Part shown: positions 9,399-18,203 of the stretch, piece by piece
Layout: every line of letters starts with the position of its first letter
How positions within the stretch are numbered: the first letter of the stretch is position 1
Assembly (NCBI GenBank): GCA_963833495.1
Contig: CAWHYJ010000011.1
Location: forward strand, 1-64,000
Length of the DNA stretch: 64,000 nt
From: Fodinibacter sp963833495
Lineage (GTDB): Bacteria; Actinomycetota; Actinomycetes; Actinomycetales; Dermatophilaceae
Reading direction: 5' to 3'
Notes under the pieces: generated by a model
What the model was told of the DNA's origin: nothing
Seen by the model: the letters and a program-made list of their open reading frames with translations, nothing else
Database searches by the model: none
Program-made: the position numbers and the translations under genes

Positions 9399-9472
9399 CG
9401 CGAACTCAGGAGCACTCCGCCTGATCCGGACCGTCTAGGGCCCTGACTGCACGAAGTGCTCCTGGCTTCGCG
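9399..9472 (-). terminator. Long inverted repeat behind the MFS gene
   Basis: Arms at 9399-9416 and 9455-9472 pair over 16 of 18 positions around a 38-nt loop. The left arm contains AGGAGCACT and the right arm AGTGCTCCT. It lies just past the stop of the MFS gene on the minus strand, where a terminator is expected. The large loop is unusual for an intrinsic terminator, so a repeat element is the alternative. Confidence 0.5.
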
Positions 9473-9487
9473 GGAACGGGATGCCAC

Positions 9488-10747
9488 TCAGGCCGGGGTG
9501 GGGTGGGTGCGCACCGCGCTGAGTGCCGCCACCAGGCCGATCACGATCGCGACCCCCAGGGCGGCCAGCGCCAGCACGTTGAAGCTGGCCCGGTCGACCA
9601 CGACACCGGCGAGCGCGCCGCCCAGACCGGCGACCAGGCCCATGACGAGGTCGGACGCGCCCTGCGCCCCGGGTCGTTCGATGGCCGGCACCGCGGCGGT
9701 GAGCATCGTCGAGCCGGCCACGAGGGTGCACGACCAGCCGAGCCCGAGCAGGAACAGCCCGAGCCCGAGGGTCGGCGAGCCGCCCTCCGGTGAGGCCGAC
9801 GCGAGCAGGGTGGCCGTCGACAGGATCATCGACCCCAGCACCGCCACGGCGCGCCCCCCGAACCGGTCGACCGCCATCCCGGTCAGCGGGGAGAACGCGA
9901 ACATCCCGACGATGTGGATGCTGATGACCAGCCCGATCAGCTCGAGCCCGGCATCGCCGTGGGCCATGTGCAACGGCGTCATCACCATCACGCTGACCAT
10001 GACCACGTGACCCAGCGCCAGGGTGAGCAGCCCGAGCCGGGCCGCCGGGATGCCGGCCACGACCCGCAGCCCGCGGCTCACCGACCCGTGGGCAGGGCCG
10101 GAGTCGTCGCCGTCGGCGACCCGGCGGCGCCGGGCCTCGAGCAGCGGGTCGGGCCGCAGCCGCAGGCTGACCACCGCGATGGCGAGGAGCAGGCCGATCA
10201 CCGAGAAGACGTAGGGCCCGGTGAGGGTGGGCAGACCGAGCCTCTGGGCCACCGGCGCACTCGGCCCCACGAGGTTCGGCCCGAGCACGCTGCCGACCGT
10301 GGTCGCCCAGACGACGATGCTCAGGTCGCGCGCACGGTGCTTCGGGATCGCGAGATCGGCTGCGGCATAACGACTCTGGCTGTTGGATGCCGTCGCCCCA
10401 CCGAAGAGCACGCTCGACACCAGCAGCAGCGCAAAGTTGCCGAGGACGCCGGCTGCGATGAGGCCGACTGCCCCCACGGCCGCGAGCACGTAGCCGAAGA
10501 CCAGCCCGGGGCGTCGCCCGCGCGCCGCCATGAGACGCGACATCGGGATCGCGATGACGGCGGCGCCGAGGATCTGGAAGGTGCCGCCCAGCCCGGCATA
10601 CCGGGCCGACCCGGAGACCTGCTCGGCGAGCAGCGCGCCGACCGCGACACCGGCCGACATGCCGACCCCGCCGAGCATCTGCGAGAAGACGAGGGTGCTG
10701 ACGACGTGACGCTGCACCCGGTCGGGAGCGGCCTGCGTCGTCGTCAC
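9488..10747 (-). CDS. MFS transporter (likely drug/metabolite exporter)
   Basis: Major facilitator protein of 419 residues with 12 predicted membrane helices. The MFS motif between TM2 and TM3 reads SRLMAARGRRPGLV. Nothing in the sequence tells the substrate. GTG start at 10747 overlaps the stop of the preceding anti-sigma-kinase-like remnant by 4 bp (GTGA), so the two were one operon before that gene decayed. The hairpin at 9399-9472 follows the stop. Confidence 0.85.
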   Translation of the reverse strand: MTTTQAAPDRVQRHVVSTLVFSQMLGGVGMSAGVAVGALLAEQVSGSARYAGLGGTFQILGAAVIAIPMSRLMAARGRRPGLVFGYVLAAVGAVGLIAAGVLGNFALLLVSSVLFGGATASNSQSRYAAADLAIPKHRARDLSIVVWATTVGSVLGPNLVGPSAPVAQRLGLPTLTGPYVFSVIGLLLAIAVVSLRLRPDPLLEARRRRVADGDDSGPAHGSVSRGLRVVAGIPAARLGLLTLALGHVVMVSVMVMTPLHMAHGDAGLELIGLVISIHIVGMFAFSPLTGMAVDRFGGRAVAVLGSMILSTATLLASASPEGGSPTLGLGLFLLGLGWSCTLVAGSTMLTAAVPAIERPGAQGASDLVMGLVAGLGGALAGVVVDRASFNVLALAALGVAIVIGLVAALSAVRTHPTPA

Positions 10748-11052
10748 CGGAGCAGTATGCCGGGCGGCTCCCCCGACCGCCGCCTACCGATGGGGAGGAG
10801 GTCAGCGCCGGCGGCGCACATCGTCCACTCGTTGTGGCCGTCGACCCGCTGGTGGTCGAGGTCGTCGAGGGCGACCCGGGCGATGGCCAGCCCCCGCCCG
10901 CCCTCGCTGTCGGTGTCGGGCATCGGGCGCTCCGCCTCGGGCAGGGCTGGTCCGGCGTCACGCAGCCGCCCGAGCAGCCGGTCGAGCAGCTCGTGCACCA
11001 GGCGGAGCGTCTCCGGGAGCGCGAGGGTGTCGACCCGGTGGTCACCAGCCAT
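10744..11052 (-). pseudogene. Anti-sigma kinase (RsbW/HATPase_c_2-type) remnant with internal deletion
   Basis: 102 residues keep only the two ends of a SpoIIAB/RsbW-type ATP-binding protein. The N-terminal part is LALPETLRLVHELLDRL. The C-terminal part, DTDSEGGRGLAIARVALDDLDHQ..DG.NEWTM, is the usual G2-box end of the fold. The central region with the N-box (typically ExxxNxxxHA) and the DxGxG motif, some 50-60 residues, is missing, so the protein should neither bind ATP nor phosphorylate. The frame remains open, as after an in-frame deletion. It starts inside the STAS remnant (11-bp overlap) and ends in the MFS gene (4-bp overlap). Confidence 0.7.
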
Positions 11053-11402
11053 CGACGGCATCCCCCACGGTGTCGAGGGGCTGCAGGATGCGGTCGAGGT
11101 TGGTGAGGTCCAGCACCATCCGCACCTGGTCCTGCGCGGAGGCGATCCGCAGGTCGCCACCGGCCTGTCGGGTGCGCTTGAGACCGGCCACCAGGGCGCC
11201 CAGGCCCGAGGAGTCGACGAACGAGGTGCCGGCCAGGTCAAGGACGAGGCGCACCCGGCCGTCGACGAACGAGGTGCCGGCCAGGTCAAGGACGACCAGC
11301 CGGTCGAAGCTCCTCGCGCGGGGTGTCGAGCACCTGCAGTGCGTCGCGGGCGCGCAGGCGGGCGCGCTCGTCGGTGCGTTCGACGACATCGGGTCGCGAC
11401 AC
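11042..11402 (-). pseudogene. Collapsed GAF-phosphatase / STAS anti-sigma-antagonist chimera
   Basis: The C-terminal part is a STAS domain: RLVLDLAGTSFVDSSGLGAL, with the Ser-Ser phosphorylation site region, then LRIASAQDQVRMVLDLTNLDRIL. In front of it the segment LDLAGTSFVD is duplicated. A 35-bp sequence at 11213-11247 recurs exactly at 11261-11295, period 48 bp. Further upstream the reading changes frame and becomes VVERTDERARLRARDALQVL then DTPREE, which is how GAF-domain SpoIIE/RsbU-type phosphatases start. The junction is in the GAF sequence at DTPREE-FDRLV. So the head of a phosphatase gene has been joined to a STAS gene, with loss of everything between. Start assumed at GTG 11402. Confidence 0.7.
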
Positions 11403-11650
11403 GGGACCAGCCTTCCCCACCTTGCAGGGCTCACAGCAGTTCGAGCCGTCTCCAACCCACGGCGCGATCAGGCTCGGCGCGGCTCGAGCGAGGAGGTGGG
11501 GCGGTTCGGCCGATGCGCTGGAGCACCACGGCGACAGTACTGCTGCCGGGCAGCTGGCGTCGGTAGGGGTGCCTCCGGCAGGACCGCGGGCGGCGCCGGT
11601 TCGTTCCTCACCGCCGGGCGCCCGCTCCCGTCATCGCACCGGGATCTCCT

Positions 11651-11685
11651 GAGGGATCGAAAGCGCTACGCGCTGCCGATCCCTC
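11651..11685 (-). terminator. Hairpin after tRNA-Arg
   Basis: GAGGGATCG (11651-11659) pairs exactly with CGATCCCTC (11677-11685), with additional AGCGC/GCGCT pairing inside. It starts 5 nt past the 3' end of the tRNA on the minus strand and is its likely terminator. Confidence 0.6.
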
Positions 11686-11689
11686 CGAG

Positions 11690-11761
11690 TGCCCCCGGCA
11701 GGATTCGAACCTGCGACACCTTCTTTAGGAGAGAAGTGCTCTTCCCCTGAGCTACGAGGGC
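11690..11761 (-). tRNA. tRNA-Arg (anticodon CCT)
   Basis: 72-nt cloverleaf read on the minus strand. The acceptor GCCCTCG pairs with CGGGGGC plus discriminator A. D stem GCTC/GAGC. The anticodon stem CTTCT/AGAAG holds the loop CTCCTAA, giving anticodon CCT for AGG codons. T arm GCAGG-TTCGAAT-CCTGC. CCA is not encoded. AGG is a rare codon in such a GC-rich genome. The neighbourhood on both sides is full of gene remnants, as is common around tRNA genes. Confidence 0.93.
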
Positions 11762-11913
11762 GCGCACGCGGCGTGCCGCGAGGCCACCACAGGGTAGCGG
11801 CCACGGCCCGGCCCGACCCACCCCGCGTGTCCCGTCGGTCCCGATGCCGTGTGGTGGGAGTGCCGCGGCGACTGGGCGGGGCGCCCCGGCGGCACCGGTC
11901 CGACGATGGAAGA

Positions 11914-11929
11914 TGTGACCCACGTCACT
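11914..11929. promoter_or_regulatory. Crp/GlxR-like palindrome (imperfect)
   Basis: TGTGACCCACGTCACT matches TGTGA-N6-TCACA with one mismatch. It lies just before the orphan surface-repeat fragment. Two perfect copies of the same palindrome class occur at 18451 and 20479. Regulation is inferred from the match only. Confidence 0.4.
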
Positions 11930-11936
11930 TCCTGAG

Positions 11937-12142
11937 CGGAATCGCTTGCCCCACTCGGCTACCAAACCGTCTACCCGACCGCGTCCGCTCGGCCCACGAC
12001 GTCGAACCTCAACTTCGTTGCGGGACAAGCCGTCTCGAACCTTGTGGCGGTCAACTTCGGCACCGGCGGGAAGGTCACCTTCTTCAACAGCTCTGGCACG
12101 GTCGACGTCATCGCCGACCTGGCCGGCTACTACCGGCCCTGA
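11937..12142 (+). pseudogene. Orphan C-terminal fragment of the secreted 128-residue repeat family
   Basis: An open frame after a TGA near 11934, with no start codon, encodes GYQTVYPTASARPTTSNLNF, then VAGQAVSNLVAVNF, and ends with VIADLAGYYRP and a stop. This matches the second half of the repeats in the large secreted protein at 15313-17997 (GFVTVYGPGSRPTVSNLNFV ... LLADVAGYYRS) but is diverged, so it derives from another family member. Its 3' end overlaps the end of the dapA-like frame on the other strand. This is a breakpoint remnant, not a working gene. Confidence 0.75.
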
Positions 12143-12938
12143 CGACCTGCGACTGGAGGAGCTCGGCAGCCAGGAGACCTCGGCGCAGGGCGTCGACCTC
12201 GTCCGGATCGAGCTCGACGAGCGGACCACGGACCCGGCGGTTGTCCAGCACTCCTGCGAGCTGCAGAGCAGCCTTGGCCGTGGTGGCTCCATAGCTGGGA
12301 ACGCCCATGACGGCGTCGAACGCGGGCGTGAGCCTGAGGTGCAGCCGCAGGGCCTCGGCATGCTCTCCGGCCAGGAAGGCGTCGAGCATGGCGTGCAGCT
12401 CCCGGCCGGCAACGTGCGAGACGACGCTGACCAGCCCCACAGCGCCGTAGGCGAGGTATCCCAACGCGTGCGACTCGTCACCGGTGTAGACCGCGTACCC
12501 CAGGTCCGTCAGCACGGCAGACGCCGGGGCGTCGCCGACGGAGTGCTTGACCGCGACGACGGTGTCGACCTCGCGCGCCGCACGGTAGGTCCCCAGGTCG
12601 ATCGGGATGCCGGTTCGCCCCGTCACGTCGTACAGCATGACCGGGACGTCCGTGGCGGCCGCAACGGCACGGAAGTGGGAGAGCACCCCGGCGGGACTCG
12701 GCTTCGCGTAGTACGGCGTCACCAGGAGGAGCCCGTCGGCACCGACCCGTGCTGCCTGCTCCGCCAGCGCGACCGAGTGGGCGGTGCTCGCGGTGCCCAC
12801 ACCGGCCACGACAGAGACCTGGTCCCCGACCGCGTCCTTCACCGCCGACAGCAGCTCTCCGCACTCGTCGGAAGAGGTCGTCGGTGACTCACCCGTCGTG
12901 CCGGACACCACGATCCCGTCACTGCCGTTGGCCCGCAC
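12108..12938 (-). pseudogene. 5'-truncated dihydrodipicolinate synthase (DapA) family gene
   Basis: DapA/NAL-family aldolase. GTTGESPTTS is the substrate loop, VMLYDVTGRTGIP carries the conserved Tyr and VVAVKHSVGD the Schiff-base Lys. The frame begins at V/MRANGSDGIVVSG, whereas the family normally has about 45 more residues before this point (first beta strand and helix). Directly upstream is the terminator hairpin of the next gene, so the 5' part and promoter have been lost. The last ~15 residues after LLAAELLQ run into the surface-repeat fragment and are not family-like. It probably makes no functional enzyme; another dapA would be expected elsewhere. Confidence 0.75.
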
Positions 12939-12947
12939 ACCCAGCGA

Positions 12948-12979
12948 AGGGGGCCCGCACCTCCCGGTGCGGGCCCCCT
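12948..12979 (-). terminator. Strong terminator hairpin of the PKD-protein gene
   Basis: AGGGGGCCCGCACC (12948-12961) and GGTGCGGGCCCCCT (12966-12979) form a perfect 14-bp stem with a 4-nt loop. It lies 32 nt past the stop of the 13012-15192 gene and abuts the truncated start of the dapA-like frame. Confidence 0.8.
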
Positions 12980-13011
12980 CCCTTCGGCGACTCAGCAGCC
13001 GCGGACCACCA

Positions 13012-15192
13012 TCAGTTGGTGATGGTCAGCGGGAACGAGGCGACTCCGCCAGTGCCGCTGATCACCGTGACCAGCGTCTGGGCCGGCGAGCGGGGGTCAG
13101 ACACGGCCCCAGCACGCACCGAGAAGGCTCCGGCGGCATCCACCGTCGCGCTCCCGATCGTCTTGCCGGTGACGGAGGACCCCAGGACGATGGTCACCCG
13201 CTGACCCGCGAGGATCGACGTGGTGCCAGTGACCCTCCACTCGTTCGTGCCGGTGCGGTAGCGCGCCACCACGTTGCTGAACGTCTCTGCCTGCGGGCTG
13301 ATGACGACCGTGTCGGTCTTCACCGCGCCACCACCGACCGGGGTGGCCGTCAGGGTGAAGGTCAGCGGCGTGTTGGTGACCACGTACCCCGTGTTGACGT
13401 TCCCGGGCAGGGCGGTCGGCAGCGGCATGAACTTGTAGGTGAACGTCGGCTTGGCCGCGGTGGTGGACGACAGGGTCATCGTCGGCCCACCGGTCTGGGT
13501 CCAGGCGATGGACGCCGCGCCGAGGGTGCCGCTGGAATCCAGCGTCACGACCTTGCCGCGCTGCACCGTCTGGTCCGGCCCGGCGTTCGCCACGAAGGTC
13601 GGTGCCGGCGGGGTGACCGTGATCGTGCGGGTGACGGGCACACTGGCGATCCCGGTCGGAGTGGTCACGACGAGCTGCATCGTGTACGAGCCGGCGACAG
13701 CGGGAGTGAACGTCGCCACCGAGGTGGCCGCACCGGTCAGGGTGACCGTCGGGCCCGCCGTCTGAGTCCACGCGTAGGTCAGCGGGGCCGGCGAGCTCGC
13801 GCTGCCGTCCATGGTGACGGGCTGGCCCGCGGGCATGGTCAGCGGGGCGGTGAAGGACGCCACCGGGGTGGTGGCCGCCAACCCGGCTCCGGCGACCGTG
13901 GTCGCGATCGTCGCCGAGCCGCCTCGGGCGGACTTCACGGTGATCGACGGCGGCGGTGCCACGGTCGGGATGGTGACCGTGCCACCGACCAGCGGAACGT
14001 TGAAGCCGTCCACCGTCAGCGTCGGGTTGTTGAGCGCGTCGCTCGAGGTGGCGGTGACGGTGAGGGTGTTGGCCGGAGCCGGGGCACCCGCCGCGCCCGC
14101 GGTGAAGACCGCGGAGGCGATCGTCACGCCATCCGTCAATGGCACGGTCTTGGTCGCGACCGGCCGGTCGCCGGCATTGACCACGTCGAGCGTCGCACCG
14201 GCTGCAACAGGGTGCGCCGCCGTGAGCGCCAGGCGGCCGAAGTAGCGGCCCCCGTCGCTGACCAGCGAGGTGTTGGCGAACCCGAGCGGGGTGTTGGCGC
14301 TCACCTGGATCGACTGGCCGGCATCGGAGGACGCGAAGACGTCGACGGTGCCGTTGCCGTCAGCCTGCAGCGAGTACGTGGCCCGCGCCACGTCGACGCC
14401 GCTGTTGGTCGCGTAGCGACCCTGCACCGAGAACAGGTCGGTTTCCTTCAGCAGCGTGTAGGTGCCGTCGGCGTTCTTGCGCTCGATCCTCACGAAGTTG
14501 GTGTTGTACGGACTGCCGACGACCTTGTGCTGGATGGCCGGGTCGCCCGTGTAGCCGACCGGTGCGGCCGGGGCGCTGGCGTCCCACTTCAGGAACGGGC
14601 CGATCCGGCTGCCCAGGGCGCCGCCGAAGGCGCCCGGCGTCGTGCCGACGTCCTGGGTCATGTTGATGCCCCTGCCGCCGGCGGCGGTGATCTCGTCGAT
14701 GCCGTAGGGGTGGGTGATCCGCCAAGTCGTGCCGTCCGCGACAGCCTTGTCCCGGATTCGAATCCGACCGAAGACCATCTCATCGCCAGGGATGACCGCT
14801 CCGGTGGCGTAGGCCCCTTCGAGGTTCATCTCCACCAGGGTGTTGACGCCCGGCGCCACGACCGTCGAGGTCGCCAGCTGGTAGAAGTTCTCGTCCGGGA
14901 AGTTGTCCGGGTAGGACAGCGGGAGGGGGTTGACGGGGGGAGCACAGAACGGGTCGGGCACGTCGCCCAGGGGCAGGCAGAGCTCGAGGCGAGACGTGCT
15001 GCCGTCGGCACTCTTGTCCCGGTACCACGTCGGGAACCCGTTTGCCCCGACCGGCCCGACCTCGATCAGTGATCCGGTGCGCGGGGTGGGGGGCACCACC
15101 TCGACGGCGAGCGCCGACAGCGCCGGCACCGTCACGACAGCTGCTGCTACGACCCCTACACCCCACCGCCTCAATGTGTTGTTCATCTGCAT
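13012..15192 (-). CDS. Secreted PKD/Ig-like domain protein
   Basis: Exported protein of 726 residues from the start used here, MQMNNTLRRWGVGVVAAAVV, followed by a signal peptide ending near ALA. A frame upstream is open for 23 more codons, but the ribosome site (AGAGGCAAGG) favours 15192 or ATG 15186. The N-terminal ~350 residues are of unknown type (LCLPLGDVPDPFCAPPVNPL with a Cys pair). Then come beta-rich modules: ATTPVASFTAPLTMPAGQPV ... YAWTQTAGPTVTLTG and VANAGPDQTVQRGKVVTLDS ... AWTQTGGPTMTLS, both PKD/Ig-like. The end is another beta domain. No LPXTG is seen, so it is probably released or non-covalently wall bound. It follows the 894-residue repeat protein by 120 bp and is likely in the same operon. 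Confidence 0.8.
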   Translation of the reverse strand: MQMNNTLRRWGVGVVAAAVVTVPALSALAVEVVPPTPRTGSLIEVGPVGANGFPTWYRDKSADGSTSRLELCLPLGDVPDPFCAPPVNPLPLSYPDNFPDENFYQLATSTVVAPGVNTLVEMNLEGAYATGAVIPGDEMVFGRIRIRDKAVADGTTWRITHPYGIDEITAAGGRGINMTQDVGTTPGAFGGALGSRIGPFLKWDASAPAAPVGYTGDPAIQHKVVGSPYNTNFVRIERKNADGTYTLLKETDLFSVQGRYATNSGVDVARATYSLQADGNGTVDVFASSDAGQSIQVSANTPLGFANTSLVSDGGRYFGRLALTAAHPVAAGATLDVVNAGDRPVATKTVPLTDGVTIASAVFTAGAAGAPAPANTLTVTATSSDALNNPTLTVDGFNVPLVGGTVTIPTVAPPPSITVKSARGGSATIATTVAGAGLAATTPVASFTAPLTMPAGQPVTMDGSASSPAPLTYAWTQTAGPTVTLTGAATSVATFTPAVAGSYTMQLVVTTPTGIASVPVTRTITVTPPAPTFVANAGPDQTVQRGKVVTLDSSGTLGAASIAWTQTGGPTMTLSSTTAAKPTFTYKFMPLPTALPGNVNTGYVVTNTPLTFTLTATPVGGGAVKTDTVVISPQAETFSNVVARYRTGTNEWRVTGTTSILAGQRVTIVLGSSVTGKTIGSATVDAAGAFSVRAGAVSDPRSPAQTLVTVISGTGGVASFPLTITN

Positions 15193-15312
15193 GCCCTTGC
15201 CTCTCGTTTCAGCTGGACCGAGGCAGGTGCCTCGGGTACTTCGGTGGCGGTCCGTCTGCAACCGCTGTCACGTCGCTCATCCGACGTGTGGATGCCGTAT
15301 GACGTCACCGGG

Positions 15313-17997
15313 CTAGCTCACGACCACGGTGACGGTGTTGGAGGTGGCGTCACCGTCGGCGTCGTTGAAGACGCTGAGGGTGACGTTGTAGGTGCCGGGC
15401 GCGTCGAACGGCCAGTCGATGGTGGCCGGCGGTGCGCCGAAACCCGACTCGGCGATCTGGATGCCGTCGACGCTGAGGTCCCAGCTCGTGAACGTGGTGC
15501 CCGTTGGCGTGGCCGCCGTCACGCCGAAGGTGGTGACCGCGTTGACGGCCGCCGTCGCCGGACCGGTGATCGTGGCCGTGGGCTGCGGGAAGACGGTCAC
15601 CGTGACCGCCGTGGTGGCGGTGCCACCACCGGAGTCGGTGACCGTCAGCGTGGCGATCTTCACGCCCGTGGTGAGGTACGCGTGGTCGGCGTCCCACTGG
15701 GAGGGGTCCTGGCCGGTGAACTGGACCGTGGTGCCGTCGCCGTAGCGCAAGGACACCTGCGTGAAGGTCTGGCCGGTGGCGGGCCGGGTCCCGGTCAGGT
15801 CGACGCGGGCCAGGAAGCCGTTCAGGCTCGCTTTGGCAGTGGCACCCGTGGAGTTGTTGATGGACAGTGCCGCGACCGGCGGCACCCCGGGCGGGGTGCC
15901 GGTCGTCTCGGTCACCGTCTTGGCGATCGAGAAGTGCGGTGCGGCGTCCTGCGCGAACACCGCGTAGGAGTACTGGGTTCCGGCGGTGAGGCCGGTGTCG
16001 GTGAACGACACCGCGGTCTTCGACAGCGGGACGGCCACCGAGACCCCGGCGGTGGGGTCGGCCGGCGGCACGGCGCCGGCACTCCGGCGGATCGTGACCC
16101 CGGTGAACCCGGCATTCGTCGGGTTGGTCCACCCCAGCGAGATGGTGGTCTCGGTCTGGCCCGTGACGCTGAGGGCCGTGACCGGGGGCTGGGCGACAGC
16201 CACGTGGGTCGTCGCGTTCGCGATCCCGTCGGCGTCGTTGAACGCGCTGAACGCGACGGTGAAGGAACCCACCGCGTCGTAGGTGTGCGTCAACGTCGCA
16301 GGCGGGGCGCCCGCACCGAAGACGAGGCCGGTGCCGTCGCCGTAGTCCACCTGGTAGTCGGTGATGACGGTGTTGGCGGGGGTGACGGTGGCGACCTTCA
16401 CGCCGGCCGGCGAGCCCGCGGCACCGCCGGTCGAGCTGATCGTCGCGGTGGGTGCGGCGAAGACGGTGACGACGACCACGTCCGAGTCGCTGTTACCGGC
16501 GGAGTCGGTGACCTGAAGGGTGACGGTCCTCGTGCCGGGTGCCGCGTAGACGTGGTTGGGGTCCCAGGTGTCCACCGGGCCGGTGAAGCTCTGCACGGTT
16601 CCGTCGCCGTAGTTCACACTCCCGGACACGATCGTCGCGCCCGCCGCGGCCGTCGAGCCGGCCACGATGAAGACGGGCTCGAAGCCGCCGACGCTGGTCT
16701 TCGCGGTGCCGGTGGTGGAGTCGTTGACCGACAGCACCGCGGTGGTCCCTGCGACGGTGTCGGAGCGGTAGTAGCCCGCGACATCGGCCAACAGGTGGGT
16801 GGTGCCCTTGGAGCCGTTGAACAGCTTCACCGTGCCCGTGGCACTGACCGGCACGACCACCAGGTTCGGCACCGTCTGACCCGCCACGAAGTTCAGGTTC
16901 GACACCGTCGGCCGGCTCCCCGGCCCGTACACCGTCACGAACCCACTCGCCGTCGGAGCCACCGCCGTCACGTTCAGCACCACGGCCGAGACCCCAGCGG
17001 CCGGAACCCCACCCCGACCGGTCACCTGCACCGTCACCGTGCCCGACGCAGCCACCTTGGCCGCCTTCGCACCCACCCCCGTGCGCGTGTCCAACAGCCG
17101 CGCCGGCGCCAACGAGCCGAAGGCCCCCGACGCGGTCGGCGCGCCCGAGCGGTAGTAGCCCGCGACATCGGCCAACAGGTGGGTGGTGCCCTTGGAGCCG
17201 TTGAACAGCTTCACCGTGCCCGTGGCACTGACCGGCACGACCACCAGGTTCGGCACCGTCTGACCCGCCACGAAGTTCAGGTTCGACACCGTCGGCCGGC
17301 TCCCCGGCCCGTACACCGTCACGAACCCACTCGCCGTCGGAGCCACCGCCGTCACGTTCAGCACCACGGCCGAGACCCCAGCGGCCGGAACCCCACCCCG
17401 ACCGGTCACCTGCACCGTCACCGTGCCCGACGCAGCCACCTTGGCCGCCTTCGCACCCACCCCCGTGCGCGTGTCCAACAGCCGCGCCGGCGCCAACGAG
17501 CCGAAGGCCCCCGACGCGGTCGGCGCGCCCGAGCGGTAGTAGCCCGCGACATCGGCCAACAGGTGGGTGGTGCCCTTGGAGCCGTTGAACAGCTTCACCG
17601 TGCCCGTGGCACTGACCGGCACGACCACCAGGTTCGGCACCGTCTGACCCGCCACGAAGTTCAGGTTCGACACCGTCGGCCGGCTCCCCGGCCCGTACAC
17701 CGTCACGAACCCACTCGCCGTCGGAGCCACCGCCGTCACGTTCAGCACCACGGCCGAGACCCCAGCGGCCGGAACCCCACCCCGACCGGTCACCTGCACC
17801 GTCACCGTCCCCGACGCAGCCACCTTGGCCGCCTTCGCACCCACCCCCGTGCGCGTGTCCAACAGCCGCGCCGGCGCCACCGCAACATAGGTACCGGGGG
17901 CCGGGGTCGCCGCGGATGCCGAGCCGGGCAGCAGCACGGCGAGGGCGCCCGCCAACGCCAGGGCCCAGACGGTGAGGTGGACGACGAAACGCTTCAC
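15313..17997 (-). CDS. Secreted repeat protein: three 128-residue repeats, PKD and Fn3-like modules
   Basis: 894 residues. Signal peptide 1-29 (ALALAGALAVLLPGSASA). Residues about 36-420 are three nearly identical 128-residue units, each starting APARLLDTRTGVGAKAAKVA and ending LLADVAGYYRS, a beta-rich module seen in many secreted actinobacterial proteins. Then PKD modules (VNYGDGTVQSFTG, VDYGDGTGLVFGAG, LRYGDGTTVQFTG) and an Fn3-like module (VTALSVTGQTETTISLGWTN). It is probably a surface adhesin or matrix protein; the ligand is unknown. GTG start with GAGG 8 nt upstream. The start overlaps the stop of a small upstream frame (GTGA). Confidence 0.82.
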   Translation of the reverse strand: MKRFVVHLTVWALALAGALAVLLPGSASAATPAPGTYVAVAPARLLDTRTGVGAKAAKVAASGTVTVQVTGRGGVPAAGVSAVVLNVTAVAPTASGFVTVYGPGSRPTVSNLNFVAGQTVPNLVVVPVSATGTVKLFNGSKGTTHLLADVAGYYRSGAPTASGAFGSLAPARLLDTRTGVGAKAAKVAASGTVTVQVTGRGGVPAAGVSAVVLNVTAVAPTASGFVTVYGPGSRPTVSNLNFVAGQTVPNLVVVPVSATGTVKLFNGSKGTTHLLADVAGYYRSGAPTASGAFGSLAPARLLDTRTGVGAKAAKVAASGTVTVQVTGRGGVPAAGVSAVVLNVTAVAPTASGFVTVYGPGSRPTVSNLNFVAGQTVPNLVVVPVSATGTVKLFNGSKGTTHLLADVAGYYRSDTVAGTTAVLSVNDSTTGTAKTSVGGFEPVFIVAGSTAAAGATIVSGSVNYGDGTVQSFTGPVDTWDPNHVYAAPGTRTVTLQVTDSAGNSDSDVVVVTVFAAPTATISSTGGAAGSPAGVKVATVTPANTVITDYQVDYGDGTGLVFGAGAPPATLTHTYDAVGSFTVAFSAFNDADGIANATTHVAVAQPPVTALSVTGQTETTISLGWTNPTNAGFTGVTIRRSAGAVPPADPTAGVSVAVPLSKTAVSFTDTGLTAGTQYSYAVFAQDAAPHFSIAKTVTETTGTPPGVPPVAALSINNSTGATAKASLNGFLARVDLTGTRPATGQTFTQVSLRYGDGTTVQFTGQDPSQWDADHAYLTTGVKIATLTVTDSGGGTATTAVTVTVFPQPTATITGPATAAVNAVTTFGVTAATPTGTTFTSWDLSVDGIQIAESGFGAPPATIDWPFDAPGTYNVTLSVFNDADGDATSNTVTVVVS
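16764..17880 (-). repeat. Three 384-bp tandem repeats inside the surface-protein gene
   Basis: The same junction sequence AGCGGTAGTAGCCCGCGACA occurs at 16764, 17148 and 17532, exactly 384 bp apart each time. Units 1 and 2 look identical; unit 3 differs by a G-to-C change near 17809 and ends at about 17880. Such identity implies recent duplication or ongoing gene conversion, so the number of units may vary between strains. Confidence 0.95.
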
Positions 17998-18203
17998 GGG
18001 AGCCTCGAACCGGGCACGCGGTGGGCTGTCGACGGTCCAGCCAATTCTTCGTGGTCACTGATGCCATTCACCGGTGGCCATTGGGGCGTTGTGGACAATG
18101 GCTGGGTCGATATGAGCGATGTGTGACGCATGATGTTCTCGGTGCGGGACGTTTCGGCCCTTTCTTCGCCTCGCCGTCCGCGGATGACCGGGACATCTGT
18201 CAT
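17994..18203 (-). CDS. 69-residue upstream ORF, GTGA-coupled to the repeat-protein gene
   Basis: Starts MTDVPVIRGRRGEERAETSR and ends HRVPGSRLP. The ATG at 18203 has an AAGGAG ribosome site 6 nt away, better than most genes here. Its stop codon overlaps the GTG start of the surface gene by four bases (GTGA), a typical coupling arrangement. The product has no signal peptide or recognisable domain and its base composition is less GC-rich than its neighbours. It may be a leader peptide that couples translation rather than a working protein. Confidence 0.45.
   Translation of the reverse strand: MTDVPVIRGRRGEERAETSRTENIMRHTSLISTQPLSTTPQWPPVNGISDHEELAGPSTAHRVPGSRLP

Noticed and set aside
11666..12481. 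Frame ending ALVAQGKSTSLLKKVSQVRI
   Set aside because: This ending is the translated tRNA gene, a frequent false gene prediction; the rest is antisense to real sequence.
16764..17880. Possible CRISPR array
   Set aside because: Units are 384 bp, contiguous and coding, with no spacers.
15244..18126. 960-residue frame opposite the surface-protein gene with three repeats of its own
   Set aside because: Antisense shadow of the 384-bp repeats; low-complexity His/Arg/Gly composition.
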